Assembly: GCA_945883815.1 (NCBI GenBank)
Contig: CAMCYJ010000004.1
Location: forward strand, 17,491 to 81,490
Direction: 5' to 3'
From: Akkermansia muciniphila
Lineage (GTDB): Bacteria > Verrucomicrobiota > Verrucomicrobiia > Limisphaerales > UBA9464
DNA length: 64,000 bases
Below are positions 53,257-63,169 of this stretch, piece after piece. The first letter of the stretch is position 1. Each line of letters begins with the position of its first letter. The position numbers were made by a program, and so were the translations under genes. Below the pieces are notes generated by a model. The model made no database searches. It was not told the DNA's origin and was given only the letters and a program-made list of their open reading frames with translations.

Positions 53257-55575
53257 TTAGGCCAATCCTTTCCAACGCCGCAGCGACCATTCAACAACCA
53301 GTAATCCCAACAGGATCGCCAGATACAGCGGGCGGTCCCAAAGGGGCTTCCGAAGGAATTCGATCCAGGGCTGAGGCAAATCTCCCCAGAGGGCCTCTAG
53401 TCCGCGAGGATCGGTCTCCTCCACCCGGTGGGCCATACCGTCACCGGCTCGAGCCACCCCCTCCATCACCGCGGGGCGGGCTTGGAGATCGGCCAATTCG
53501 GGATCCACGCTTTCGGCCACCAGCAGTTGACGATCCATGCCGAGGGATTCCCCGCCTCGTTGGGCCACGGCGCTGATCACGAAGGTTCCGGGCTTTTGCA
53601 GGGTGACCGGGGCCACGTAGGCGCGTCGCGCCGGGTCGTATCGCGCCACCGCCACTGCATTGCTGGAAGCACCGGTTCCGGCGAAGAGAGTCACCTCGGC
53701 ATCGGTCACCTCGTGCTGTGACTGGTCTTGCACGCGGATGGACGCCGAGGCCGTCGCGCCCGGGGTGACGTAGGCGCTGGAAAGGTCGAGCAGTACGGGC
53801 GGATTGGTGCGGCTGCTGCGTCCGGCGGCCAGCCAGCGGATGGCGTTGACCCAAAAACGGCGGTAATAGCGGGAGTCGCAGTTGTCTTCGGAGACCAGCC
53901 ACTTCGGGTTGCGGGGCTCACCCCACTGGGTCTCGAAATCGGCACCCCAAGACCGGGTGGTGTCGGAGGTGAAGGCCATGGTGCGGCCTCGACCCACTTC
54001 TTGGACAGCCAGCAGCACATCACCCTCGAAGCCCTGCGGGGCATTGTCGGCATAGGCCAGCACCTGCGCCCCGGGTTTGGCCCGTTCCATTCGGTTGATG
54101 CCGTGAAGGGTGGGGAATTTCTCGGTCCAGATTTTGCGCGTCTCCTCGGCATCAGCCCCGATGGCCACGATCGGGTGTGTCCAAGCTGCCCGGGGTATCT
54201 TGGGCTGGAAGTCCTCCTTTGAAGAGTCGAAGGCGCCCTCCATGGCGACCGGGATGATACGATCGAGGAGGGTCTGGTGGTAGCCGCCGCGTCCGAAGGC
54301 CGAGTTGCCGCCGATCATGAGAAATCCGCCACCGAACTCCTCCACCAGCCGCGCCATGTTGGTCAGCTGGAGCGGGCTGAAGGAGTCGCGTCGGATGTCG
54401 CTGTGGATCACCACGTCGTAGTTCAACAGGCCGGTCATGTTCTTGGGAAATCCCTGGGTGGGATGTTCGACTGGGTAGATGCGCTCACCGGTCTCCGGAT
54501 CCGAGTCCACCGTGTTGAGGTACTGCCCATTGTTGCCGAATTGCCGGTAAAGCGTGGTCACCTGGATGCCCGGGTCGCTTTGCAACGCGTCTTTGAGGTA
54601 CTTCCATTCGGGCTGGGGGCTTTGGTTGTTCTGCGGGGTCCCCTCCATGTAGACCACCCGCAGCGTGGGATCGATCACTTCCAACCCGAAGGGCCTCTGG
54701 TTGTTGGAGGCAAGCCATTCGCCCGGGCTGCTCGAGACGCTCACCTCGTACACTTGGAATCCACGCATGCGTGGCGTGAATTCCAGCTCAATACGCTGTG
54801 CATCGCCGTTGAGGTCCAGCGGCTTGGCAGCGAGTATCTGGCCGTCCTTGCGGATTTGCACAGTGACAGATTTTCCGGCGAAGCCCGGTGAACGCAGGTC
54901 GACCCAGACCCGCGTGGGCGCTTTCTCCGCGACGGCGCGACGGACCTCGAGGCCGGTGATGCGCACATCTCGCAGTTCGTTGGTGGTGCCGCTCAGGAGG
55001 GTGTGGACGCGCAGCCCGTGTCGGCGGAGGCGGCGAGCGGCTGTTTCCGGATCCAGACCCTCGGTTTCGATGCCGTCGGAAACCAGGAGCACGCCGGACA
55101 GGGGATCTTCTGGTGGCAGGGTGAGCAGGGAGTCCAGAGCTCGCGAAATCCCGGAGGAGGGACCCTCGGCCGACCCAGCGACTCCATTGGTCTCAAGGGT
55201 CAGGACGTCGCTGAAACGCAAGGCCAGCACATCGACCGAGCCCGGTTTGGCCGGCAGGACATGGCGGGCTATCCAGGCCCGGGCTGAGGCCAATCGGCCC
55301 CCAGGGACATCGGTGGTGGCCATGCTGCGGGAGGTATCGATGAGCACGGCCAAGCGAGCCCGCCGCGGATGGACGGTTTTCTCGATCCATTGAGGATCCA
55401 TCAGGCACAGCACCAGCCCCACAACGGCTGTCAGGCGAAGCAGGCCGCACAGGGCCCGAACCCAGGGCTGTGTCCGACCACGGGCGAAGCCATAGCTCAG
55501 TGCCAAGAGGCTGACGATGACGATCCCGGCGAGGACCAGCCACCGCGGCTCCGGCAATTGGGTGAACTGCATCAT
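53257..55575 (-). CDS. Large membrane protein with VWA-like domain and glutamine-amidotransferase-like region
   Basis: The 772-residue product has two N-terminal membrane helices (WLVLAGIVIVSLLALSYGF and LRLTAVVGLVLCLMD). A VWA-like domain starts ARLAVLIDTSRSMAT (DxSxS metal site) and includes GVLLVSDGIETEGL. A Rossmann-like region follows, of the class-I amidotransferase-like type (NYDVVIHSDIRRD, LVEEFGGGFLMIGGNSAFGRGGY), then beta domains and a C-terminal helix (PLYLAILLGLLVVEWSLRRW). The catalytic Cys of true amidotransferases is not evident. It belongs to a MoxR-DUF58-BatA type cluster. Start: tandem ATGs at 55575/55572. Confidence 0.8.
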   Translation of the reverse strand: MMQFTQLPEPRWLVLAGIVIVSLLALSYGFARGRTQPWVRALCGLLRLTAVVGLVLCLMDPQWIEKTVHPRRARLAVLIDTSRSMATTDVPGGRLASARAWIARHVLPAKPGSVDVLALRFSDVLTLETNGVAGSAEGPSSGISRALDSLLTLPPEDPLSGVLLVSDGIETEGLDPETAARRLRRHGLRVHTLLSGTTNELRDVRITGLEVRRAVAEKAPTRVWVDLRSPGFAGKSVTVQIRKDGQILAAKPLDLNGDAQRIELEFTPRMRGFQVYEVSVSSSPGEWLASNNQRPFGLEVIDPTLRVVYMEGTPQNNQSPQPEWKYLKDALQSDPGIQVTTLYRQFGNNGQYLNTVDSDPETGERIYPVEHPTQGFPKNMTGLLNYDVVIHSDIRRDSFSPLQLTNMARLVEEFGGGFLMIGGNSAFGRGGYHQTLLDRIIPVAMEGAFDSSKEDFQPKIPRAAWTHPIVAIGADAEETRKIWTEKFPTLHGINRMERAKPGAQVLAYADNAPQGFEGDVLLAVQEVGRGRTMAFTSDTTRSWGADFETQWGEPRNPKWLVSEDNCDSRYYRRFWVNAIRWLAAGRSSRTNPPVLLDLSSAYVTPGATASASIRVQDQSQHEVTDAEVTLFAGTGASSNAVAVARYDPARRAYVAPVTLQKPGTFVISAVAQRGGESLGMDRQLLVAESVDPELADLQARPAVMEGVARAGDGMAHRVEETDPRGLEALWGDLPQPWIEFLRKPLWDRPLYLAILLGLLVVEWSLRRWKGLA

Positions 55576-55591
55576 GGTGGGGTTGCGGCGG

Positions 55592-58183
55592 TCATTGAGC
55601 CCGGGTGAGGCGACGGAAGTATTCGCTGATTTGTTCTTCGAATTGTCGAGGAGCCTCCTCGGTCGAGACATCCGTGCGTTCAGGACCTTGCCGTAGGGCC
55701 CGCTCCAGCAAATCGGCAGCCGACTGCACTCCGGCCGCGGCCAGGCTGCTGCTGGTTTCGGCCGACTCGCTTCGACCGTCGCCCAGAGCCTCGGCCGCCT
55801 GGGACATTTGCTGCGCAGCGGCTTCCAGGCGCTTGCCGGCGGCCTGCGCCTCTCGGGCCTCTGGGTTGTTCATGCGGGCGAGTTTCTCAGCGAGTTTTCG
55901 GGCTTGGTCCTGAAGACGTTTTTGACCCTCCGCCATAGCGCGAGCCTCTGGACCGCGCGGACCTCCCGGTTCACCCCCGGGGCTACCGGGCTGGGAGCCG
56001 GGGTTCGGCGGGCCCGGTGGCGATGATTGGGGTTTGCGAGGTTTGCCAGGTTTGCCGGCTTCGCCCGACTGGCCGTCTTTGCCCTGGGGCCCCTTTTGTC
56101 CGGGCTTTTCTCCGGGGCTGGGTTTCTGAGCATCGGCGGGGTTGGAGCCTTCCATTTTGCGGGCCAACTCCGATTGGGCCTTGGCCAAGGCTTGCGCTTC
56201 TGCCAGGGCCTTTTCCAGTTCGGCGGCATTGGCCGGCTTCTGAGGTTTCTTTTCGATGGCCTCCAACACCACCTGGGGTGGCTGCGGCTCCGGAGGCGAT
56301 TCCTCCGGCGGTTGTAGGGAGAGTTCCGGTTCGGTCGGCAAGTTCTTGAGCTGCGGCATGGCCTTGATGGCCCGGTACAAGGCAGCCAGGGCTTTCTCTT
56401 CAGCGGGCAGGGCTGCCAGGGGCGCTTTTTGGTCCAGGGACCGTGCTGCGTCGTCCATCCCTTCCAGAGCTTCATCCAGGGCGAATTGGGCGGCCTTGGG
56501 AGCATTCATGGATTCGAGCTTCTGTTGGTAGCGGGCGGTGAATTCGCGGGCCTCGCGTTGTCGTTGGGACAAGTCCTGGAAGGTCTTGGCGGGCGCATTG
56601 GTCCGCGTGGCCGTGGTCTCGGCCAGGAGTCCCTTCTGAATGGCGATGAGGTTGAGGCGCTGTTGGGGCTGTCCCTTGCGCTTGGAGGGCGCCGGGCCGG
56701 ATCGATCGGTCAGTTCAATAAAATAGGTCGGCGAGCGCCCGATCCCGGGACCGTCGAAGGTGTTGTTGTCGCGGGCCTCGGCGTGATAGGAGACCACATC
56801 GTAAGGCTTGAGTCCGAGGCTGCCCAAACGGAGGACCACCGCACCGAGGGTTTGTCCGTCCTTGAGGTGGCGGTCACGGACCTCCAGTCGCTGCTCAGGA
56901 CCGCCGAGCACGTGGTAGACGATGGTGATGGAGTCCAAGCCGAAGTCGTCGGAAGCGGCAACCTTCAGGGGGATGATCTCGTCCGGGTCGGCGCGGATGT
57001 CTTCGCCCGGCTCGAGGACGTCCACCTTGGGCGGCAGGTCGGGAAGGGCTCGGATCGGATGGCGTGCCGCGTTGGCGAGGGACGGCCGTCCCCGTGTGTC
57101 GGCAATGACCATGGAATATTCAGAATCGGAGGAGACGCTCAGCTCGCCCTGCCAGAGGTTGGACTCAGCGGCTTTCAGAGCGATCACCAGGCCGTTGGTC
57201 AACCGCACCTCGGCCATTCCCAGTGGAACGTTGCCTGTCAATTCGAAGAGCACCCGAGTCCCCCGCAAGGCGTTGATGGGCGGTGACGATTGACGCAGTT
57301 CCGGAAGGCCGGAGTAGGCCGGAGGGATGAGGCGCAGCGACAGGCGGGCCACCTCGGGCGGGACATAGGCTACCAAGGAATACGCTGGGGAGACGGTGTC
57401 GCCGGCGCGGACGCGGAAGGTGACGGAAGTGGTCACCGTCAGGACTTGCAACGCGACCGCATTGGAAAGCACCGGCACCGACAGACGTTGCCAACCTGCG
57501 TCCGCCTCGGACCGCCATTCGTATTCCACCGACCGGGGGATCCGACCTGAAAGGCGGTGGGTGAGGGTCAGCTTTTGGCCGACGGGGAATTCGCCACCCG
57601 CCGGTTCCACCACCAACCCGGTGAAGCGGGCCTCCGACCACGGGGCAAGCGTTCGCAGCACGGCGGTGCCGGATTGAGGCGCCCAAAGTAGGAATCCCAT
57701 CAGGGCCGCCAAGACACCGCCGCCGAAAAGCAGCCCAGGAAGGCTGAGTTGTCGCCGGTAGGGAACCGCTTCGCTGTGGGTCACCTGAGCCGTGCGGTGG
57801 CTCAGGGCGCTCGCCAGTTCTGATTCGTAAGTGCCGGAGGGCGTCCGGACTCCGGACAGGTATTCGGCGGCCGTGGACACTTCGCAACCGAGCTCGGGTC
57901 GAGTCGATTCCAGGTCGAGAGCGGCCTCCTTCAATGGGGTGAATTGGCGGCGCAGACGCAACCACTGACGCAGTCCGAGAGCCAAGCCCATGAGAAGACC
58001 CAACCAGGCAAGGACCCGCACCCCGCTGGGCAAGAGCAGCTCATAGTCGACGAGCATCACCGCCAGCGAACCCAGGAGCAGTCCGGCCGCCATGGTTGCC
58101 ACCGCACCGGTGCGTCGTGCGGAATCCTTGCGGCCGGCGGTCTGAGCCAGTTGCTTGCGGGCTTGATCGGCGGGTGTGTTCAT
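55592..58183 (-). CDS. DUF4175-like large membrane protein
   Basis: The 863-residue product has two or three N-terminal membrane helices (AVATMAAGLLLGSLAVMLVDY, LAWLGLLMGLALGLRQWL, LLFGGGVLAALMGFLLW). Beta-rich periplasmic repeats follow (LVVEPAGGEFPVGQKLTLTHRL, DVLEPGEDIRADPDEIIPLKVAASDDFGLDSI), then a long C-terminal helical and low-complexity part, including a collagen-like GEKPGQKGPQGKDGQSG stretch and an Ala/Gln/Glu-rich coiled coil. It resembles DUF4175 proteins of planctomycetes and verrucomicrobia. The function is unknown. It overlaps the BatA-like gene by ATGA (58180-58183). Confidence 0.75.
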   Translation of the reverse strand: MNTPADQARKQLAQTAGRKDSARRTGAVATMAAGLLLGSLAVMLVDYELLLPSGVRVLAWLGLLMGLALGLRQWLRLRRQFTPLKEAALDLESTRPELGCEVSTAAEYLSGVRTPSGTYESELASALSHRTAQVTHSEAVPYRRQLSLPGLLFGGGVLAALMGFLLWAPQSGTAVLRTLAPWSEARFTGLVVEPAGGEFPVGQKLTLTHRLSGRIPRSVEYEWRSEADAGWQRLSVPVLSNAVALQVLTVTTSVTFRVRAGDTVSPAYSLVAYVPPEVARLSLRLIPPAYSGLPELRQSSPPINALRGTRVLFELTGNVPLGMAEVRLTNGLVIALKAAESNLWQGELSVSSDSEYSMVIADTRGRPSLANAARHPIRALPDLPPKVDVLEPGEDIRADPDEIIPLKVAASDDFGLDSITIVYHVLGGPEQRLEVRDRHLKDGQTLGAVVLRLGSLGLKPYDVVSYHAEARDNNTFDGPGIGRSPTYFIELTDRSGPAPSKRKGQPQQRLNLIAIQKGLLAETTATRTNAPAKTFQDLSQRQREAREFTARYQQKLESMNAPKAAQFALDEALEGMDDAARSLDQKAPLAALPAEEKALAALYRAIKAMPQLKNLPTEPELSLQPPEESPPEPQPPQVVLEAIEKKPQKPANAAELEKALAEAQALAKAQSELARKMEGSNPADAQKPSPGEKPGQKGPQGKDGQSGEAGKPGKPRKPQSSPPGPPNPGSQPGSPGGEPGGPRGPEARAMAEGQKRLQDQARKLAEKLARMNNPEAREAQAAGKRLEAAAQQMSQAAEALGDGRSESAETSSSLAAAGVQSAADLLERALRQGPERTDVSTEEAPRQFEEQISEYFRRLTRAQ

Positions 58184-60387
58184 GGGGTGGAACGGTTGGC
58201 GACCACGGTTTCAATAAGAAGCAATGCCAGGGCCGCCGCCAGCAGGATTCGCCACCACTCCTGTCGGCCAGGCTCATTGCCGAACCATCCGGGGGGCAAT
58301 TCGGATTCGGCATCGGTGCGACGGGCCAAGCGCCCCTCGGCGACCGAGGGCTCCAAGGCTGCGAGGTCCGATTCGATGGGCGGTGGATTGGCGGCCAGAC
58401 GCCATCGTTCCCGACCGGAATCATTGGTCACGCTGTAGAATCCGGAAATCGGGACCTCGAAGACTAAGGTGCCGTCGGACCGGACCTCCAACGCCGGGGG
58501 TGGACCGGGGGCAGCGGGTCGAACTTGCAAGCGGAAGCGATCAGAGCCCGGCGGGGCTGTGGTTGTGGGTGCAGTATTTTTCGCCGAGGTCGCGGTGAGC
58601 GTTCCCGGCGCCGCTGCCGCGGATGGGGCGGAGGGGCTGGTGAGGCCACCACTGCCGCTGCTCCCGAGGATTCGACCTTCGGTACCGGTGATGAGCGGAT
58701 CGGAGGATCGCAAGAGGCGTTCGTCACCTCGGTCGGCCAGCCAGGTGACGGCCGCCATTACCCACGGGACGAAGCTCTTGTGTTTAGGCCAGTCCGTCCA
58801 CGCGGTGTCTGCGGAGGTGTTGGCCAAGAGCACCGCGCCCCGGCCCACTGCTCGGCTCAGGAGGAAGGGGTGTCCATCGTCGAAGCGCGCCAGCACGGTG
58901 CTTTCCGGATTGGCGGTCACCGCATGCCGACGGGTGAATTCGGCCACTGCAGGCCCGCCGGATCGGGCTGCTGCAAAGGGACGGAACACGGGGCTGGTGC
59001 GATCGAAGGCACCGATGCGCCAAGGCACTTCGGCATTGGCCGAGACCGGCGCCCCCCACTGTCCCGGAGAAAGCGCGCCGAACTCCGCGTTGAAGCGGGA
59101 GGGTTCCAGGGAGTCGCCACCGAAGAAGAAGACCCCGCCACCGTGTTCGACCCAGGTGTTGAGTGCGGCCACCGCCTCGCCAGGAAGGGATCGCATCGCC
59201 GGCAGGAGCACCACATCGGGCCTCGGTCGGGTGCTGTTGGGTGCCACGGCCGCCGCCACGGCCTCTGGGCGGAGGATGTCCACCACGAAGCCGCCTTGGC
59301 CGGAGTTGGTGGTGCCGAAGAAGGGATCGAGTGCGGCGGCCACGAAGAAGGTCTGCTCTTCGAAGGAACGCACCTGGCTGCGGTTTTCCACGGCGACCAC
59401 GCGGATGCGCTCCGGGACCTGGAACGCCAACCGGCGGACATTGTCCTCGGCCAGCGCGTCGGAATCCTCCAATTGGACCTCGGCCTCATGCCAGCCGGCC
59501 GAGAGCCGGGGCAGTTTCCATTCCAGGGATTCCGATACTCCCGCCCCCCGGGAGAAGGCGATTTCGGAAACAGGTTGCCCATCGAGGAGGCATCGCACCG
59601 AGCGGTTCTGCACCGGCCGGTCTCCGTAATTGGCGACGATCATCGACAGTGGGCTGTTGGGTTCGGCGGGAAGTCGGAGGTCGGTGATGGCCACATTGGG
59701 TGACACTACCGGCCCCACGCGAATGAATTGGACCGGCAGCCAGCGTGGGAGGGAAACGCGGTCGAGTTGGTCCGCCCCGGTCCGCTGGAGGTCCCCGATG
59801 ACGGTCACCGAGGCCGCGCCGGGCGAATCGAGGGCCGCCACGAGCGACTGGGCCTCCCGAAGGGCCTCTGCCACATCGCCGCGAGTGGAGGTGGGTTGGA
59901 GGTCTTTGAGTCGTTCCAAGATCAGGGAGGGCGGCCCAAAGCCGGAAAGCACCTCGGCGCGCTCCCCGATGCCGATCAGCGCGGCCCGGTCGCCTTCGGT
60001 CAAGGTGGCGAGGATTCGGCGGGCCTCCGCCAGCGCGGCCGGCCAGCGGGGTTTACCCGAATCGATGGCCCGCAAACTTAGGGATCGGTCGAGCACCAGA
60101 ATTACATCCCGGCGCTTGGGTCGAGCTGTGCCGCCCCAGCCCTCCGGAAGGTAGGGTCGGGCGAAGGCCAGGACGATCAGGGCAAAGACCAGCAACCGGA
60201 GCAGCAACAGCAGGAGGTTCCTCAGTTTGCGCCGGGAGGAGCTGCGGGTTTCCTGGATCTCGAAGAAGCGCAGCGTGCTGACCCGCATCCGCGGATTGCG
60301 CTGCTTGAGCAGGAGGTGCAGCAGCACGGGAATCCCCAGACCCGCGAGGGCGGACAGCAGGAAGGCATGGGTGAACAAGAAGGGCAT
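58180..60387 (-). CDS. BatA-domain and VWA-containing membrane protein
   Basis: The 735-residue product starts with the BatA domain (FLFTHAFLLSALAGLGIPVLLHLLLKQRNPRMRVSTLRFF, with the second helix LLLLLLRLLVFALIVLAFARPYL). A VWA domain follows with RRDVILVLDRSLSLRAID (DxSxS) and SVTVIGDLQRTGADQL. A class-I amidotransferase-like region (PDVVLLPAMRSLPGEAVAALNTWVEHGGGVFFFGGDSL) comes next, and a C-terminal membrane helix. It is part of the MoxR-linked cluster, which in other bacteria relates to metal-cofactor chaperones or stress tolerance; the role here is unknown. Confidence 0.83.
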   Translation of the reverse strand: MPFLFTHAFLLSALAGLGIPVLLHLLLKQRNPRMRVSTLRFFEIQETRSSSRRKLRNLLLLLLRLLVFALIVLAFARPYLPEGWGGTARPKRRDVILVLDRSLSLRAIDSGKPRWPAALAEARRILATLTEGDRAALIGIGERAEVLSGFGPPSLILERLKDLQPTSTRGDVAEALREAQSLVAALDSPGAASVTVIGDLQRTGADQLDRVSLPRWLPVQFIRVGPVVSPNVAITDLRLPAEPNSPLSMIVANYGDRPVQNRSVRCLLDGQPVSEIAFSRGAGVSESLEWKLPRLSAGWHEAEVQLEDSDALAEDNVRRLAFQVPERIRVVAVENRSQVRSFEEQTFFVAAALDPFFGTTNSGQGGFVVDILRPEAVAAAVAPNSTRPRPDVVLLPAMRSLPGEAVAALNTWVEHGGGVFFFGGDSLEPSRFNAEFGALSPGQWGAPVSANAEVPWRIGAFDRTSPVFRPFAAARSGGPAVAEFTRRHAVTANPESTVLARFDDGHPFLLSRAVGRGAVLLANTSADTAWTDWPKHKSFVPWVMAAVTWLADRGDERLLRSSDPLITGTEGRILGSSGSGGLTSPSAPSAAAAPGTLTATSAKNTAPTTTAPPGSDRFRLQVRPAAPGPPPALEVRSDGTLVFEVPISGFYSVTNDSGRERWRLAANPPPIESDLAALEPSVAEGRLARRTDAESELPPGWFGNEPGRQEWWRILLAAALALLLIETVVANRSTP

Positions 60388-60427
60388 GCCGGCTATTAGT
60401 GGCTGGGCTGTGGTTGGGCAGGTGGAT

Positions 60428-61315
60428 TCACCGATGCCCCCTCCGCTCCAGGTAAGCCATCAGCGCCTGGTCGAGGGGCTCGCCGGTGGAGAGGCGCACG
60501 TAGTCGAACTCGTACCCCTCGCACGTGTTCTTCAATCGATCGCAGAAAGCGTCCAGCCGTTGACGATATCCCTCCCGCACATCGTCGAGGTGGACGACAC
60601 GTTCCTCGCCTGTCTCGCTGTCCTCCAAGATCCATTCCCCGGTCTCGGGCAGCTCCAGCTCTTCCGGAGACAGGAGGTGGAAGACGATCGTCTCCTGGCG
60701 GTGGGCATGGAGTTGGCGCAGGAGCTCAAAGCCTGAATCGTCGGTGGTGAAAAAATCGGAGATCACCACCGAGAGCCCTCGACGGACCATGGCCTGGACA
60801 ATGCCGAAGAGGTCCGAACCCACGATTGTTTTGCCGCCTGCCTGGGCTTGGGCCAGGGCGGCGAAGAGTTCCAGGGCCTGGTTTCGGGAGGCGGCGCAGG
60901 GGATGGCCTGACGGCTGTCCGGTCCGAAAAGAACCAGTCCGGGTGCATCCCGCTGCAGAATCATCAAGTGGGCCAGTGCTGCCGCCAGCAGTCGGCCAAA
61001 GGTGAACTTGTGGGCCGGCCCGGTCCCGAAATCCATGGAGGCCGAGGTGTCGAGGTAGATCTGGCCCCGGTAGTTGGTGTCGTCTTCGAACTGCTTGACG
61101 TAGAGCGCGTCACTCCGCGCCCAGACCTTCCAGTCGAGGTGGCGGAGATTGTCGCCCTGAACATACTGACGGTAGCTGGCGAACTCGGTCGAATAGCCGA
61201 GGAATGGGCTGCGGTGAAGCCCGGCCAGGAAGCCCTCTACGATGGTCTGGGCCAAGAGCGGCAGGTCTTCCACCGACGCCAGCAAGCGCGAGTCGATTGG
61301 GAGGGGTGTGGACAT
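60428..61315 (-). CDS. DUF58-domain protein
   Basis: The 295-residue cytoplasmic protein has the DUF58/VWA features: FLAGLHRSPFLGYSTEFASYRQYVQGDNLRHLDWKVWARSDALYVKQFED, IYLDTSASMDFG and LSVVISDFFTTDDSG. DUF58 proteins almost always follow a MoxR ATPase gene, as here (30 bp downstream of it), and are thought to work with it as a chaperone pair. The start ATG is at 61313-61315. Confidence 0.92.
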   Translation of the reverse strand: MSTPLPIDSRLLASVEDLPLLAQTIVEGFLAGLHRSPFLGYSTEFASYRQYVQGDNLRHLDWKVWARSDALYVKQFEDDTNYRGQIYLDTSASMDFGTGPAHKFTFGRLLAAALAHLMILQRDAPGLVLFGPDSRQAIPCAASRNQALELFAALAQAQAGGKTIVGSDLFGIVQAMVRRGLSVVISDFFTTDDSGFELLRQLHAHRQETIVFHLLSPEELELPETGEWILEDSETGEERVVHLDDVREGYRQRLDAFCDRLKNTCEGYEFDYVRLSTGEPLDQALMAYLERRGHR

Positions 61316-61345
61316 GGCTTCAAGAAGTCCGGCAACGGATCGGGG

Positions 61346-62353
61346 TTACCGGACGGGAACGTCCTTCAGAAGACGGTCGATCAAGGTCTCCACACCGACC
61401 TTTTGGGCGCGGGCGTTGAAGTTGGGATTGATGCGGTGGCGCAGGACTTGTCGGGCCACATGCCGTATTCCCTCTTCGTCCGCGCAGAGGCGGCCCGTGG
61501 TCGCGGCGCGGGCCTTGGCCCCCAGCACCAGGAATTGGGAGGCACGCGGGCTGGCCCCCCAACGCACAAACTCGCGGATGTAAGCCGGGGCTTCCGCCGT
61601 CTCGGGCCGGGTGCGGGAGACGAGCCTTACCGCATAGGCAATGACCTCGTCACTGACGGGAACACTGCGTACCAGCTTCTGTGCCTCGATGAGTTCAGCC
61701 CCCGTGATGACCGGTGTGATCACCGCTTGCGAGGTGCCGGTCGTTTCCCGCACCACCCGTTCTTCTTCGGCCAGCGAGGGATAGGTGGTGTTCAGGCAGA
61801 ACATGAACCGGTCGGCCTGCGCCTCGGGCAACACATAGGTGCCCTCTTGTTCGATGGGATTCTGAGTGGCGAACACGTGGAAGGGCATCGGCAGCGGGTA
61901 GGTCCTTCCGCCCACGGTGACTTGTCGCTCCTGCATGGTCTCCAGCATGGCCGCCTGGGTCTTGGGCGGTGTCCGGTTGATCTCGTCGGCCAGAATGAGA
62001 TTGGAGAACACCGGCCCGGGCAGGAACACCTGCCGCCGCCGGCCCGATTCCGGATCCTCCTCCAGGACATCCGTTCCGGTGATGTCGCTCGGCATCAGGT
62101 CGGGAGTGAACTGGATGCGGTTGAACTGGAGGTCCACCGCCTGACTGAGGGAGCGGATCAGCAGGGTCTTGGCCAGACCCGGGACGCCGGTGATGAGCGC
62201 ATGTCCCCCGGCGAAGAGCGTCAGCAAGGTGTTGTCGATGATTTCCTGCTGCCCGATCACCGCTTTGCCGATTTGCTCGACCAGTGCCTGTCGCCGGGCG
62301 GTCAATTGTTCGATCGCGGCGACGGAAACGGCGGGAGAGTCGGTGGAATTCAT
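61346..62353 (-). CDS. MoxR-family AAA+ ATPase
   Basis: The 335-residue ATPase has Walker A GVPGLAKTLL, Walker B NLILADEINRTPPKTQAAMLE, sensor 1 FATQNPIEQEGTYVLPEAQADRFMF, and the C-terminal helical lid with RASQFLVLGAKARA. It is the first gene of a run of seven on the minus strand that ends with the phosphodiester glycosidase pair. Start: ATG 62351-62353, close upstream of which the divergent RDD gene begins. Confidence 0.95.
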   Translation of the reverse strand: MNSTDSPAVSVAAIEQLTARRQALVEQIGKAVIGQQEIIDNTLLTLFAGGHALITGVPGLAKTLLIRSLSQAVDLQFNRIQFTPDLMPSDITGTDVLEEDPESGRRRQVFLPGPVFSNLILADEINRTPPKTQAAMLETMQERQVTVGGRTYPLPMPFHVFATQNPIEQEGTYVLPEAQADRFMFCLNTTYPSLAEEERVVRETTGTSQAVITPVITGAELIEAQKLVRSVPVSDEVIAYAVRLVSRTRPETAEAPAYIREFVRWGASPRASQFLVLGAKARAATTGRLCADEEGIRHVARQVLRHRINPNFNARAQKVGVETLIDRLLKDVPVR

Positions 62354-62485
62354 GAGGGGAGGAGCGACGCTGAAATCAAGGACACCCGGAACCGGGGACG
62401 GTTTCAACCGCAACGCTTGAAGTATCTTCAATCATGAAGTCGGTTGCCGATTCTGCACAGAGGCACTATCTCAGCAGACTCGTTC

Positions 62486-63169
62486 ATGTCTTCACCTTAC
62501 ACGATGATCGGTTCTGATGGCCGCGAATACTCCGGCTCTCTGGAGGAATTGCGGGAATGGGCCCAGGAAGGACGGTTGGGTCCAGCGACTTTGGTCTGGA
62601 GCGAGGCCGATGAACGCTGGCTCGTGGCTTCGGTGCGTCATGAGCTGGTCTGGGATCTGGCCCGTCCGGAAGTCGAGGCTGAATCACCGTCGGCTCCAGT
62701 TTTTTACCGGGCCGGGTTCGTGCCCCGTCTGGTCGCCTTCGTTGCCGATTGGATGGTGATTCTTTTTTTGGTGAACTTGGTGGTGATGCCCTGGCGTGAA
62801 TCCCTCCAAGAGCTCCTAAAGCAGGTCCAGGCACAGCTGGAGTTGACCGGCGATGCCCAGCCGGATCTTTGGCTGCTGCTGAGATTCCAACTGATGTTCA
62901 CCGCCCTCTATATCGCGGTGAGTCTGGTCTACAGCGTGGGATTTCAAGGGCGTTTCGGAGCCACTCCCGGGAAACGGTTGCTGGGACTCCGCGTGGTCAC
63001 CCTCGAAGGCGTGCCTCTGAGTTATGGTGGGGCCTTGCGCCGCTACTGTGCCGAGTTGCTCAGCGTTCTGAGTTTCGGTTTGGGCTACCTCATGGTGTTG
63101 GCCCCGGAAAAGCGTGCCTTGCACGATATCCTCACCGGGACCCAGGTCGTTCTGACGCCGCGCGATTGA
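62486..63169 (+). CDS. GYF_2- and RDD-domain membrane protein
   Basis: The 227-residue product has an N-terminal GYF_2-like domain (YTMIGSDGREYSGSLEELREWAQEGRLGPATLVWSEADERW) and a C-terminal RDD domain with three hydrophobic segments: AGFVPRLVAFVADWMVILFLVNLVVM, LYIAVSLVYSVGFQGRFGATPGKRLLGLRVV and RYCAELLSVLSFGLGYLMVLAPEKRALHDILTGTQVV. The RDD family includes ion or solute exchange proteins in some bacteria; here the role is unknown. It is divergent from moxR. Confidence 0.9.
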   Translation: MSSPYTMIGSDGREYSGSLEELREWAQEGRLGPATLVWSEADERWLVASVRHELVWDLARPEVEAESPSAPVFYRAGFVPRLVAFVADWMVILFLVNLVVMPWRESLQELLKQVQAQLELTGDAQPDLWLLLRFQLMFTALYIAVSLVYSVGFQGRFGATPGKRLLGLRVVTLEGVPLSYGGALRRYCAELLSVLSFGLGYLMVLAPEKRALHDILTGTQVVLTPRD

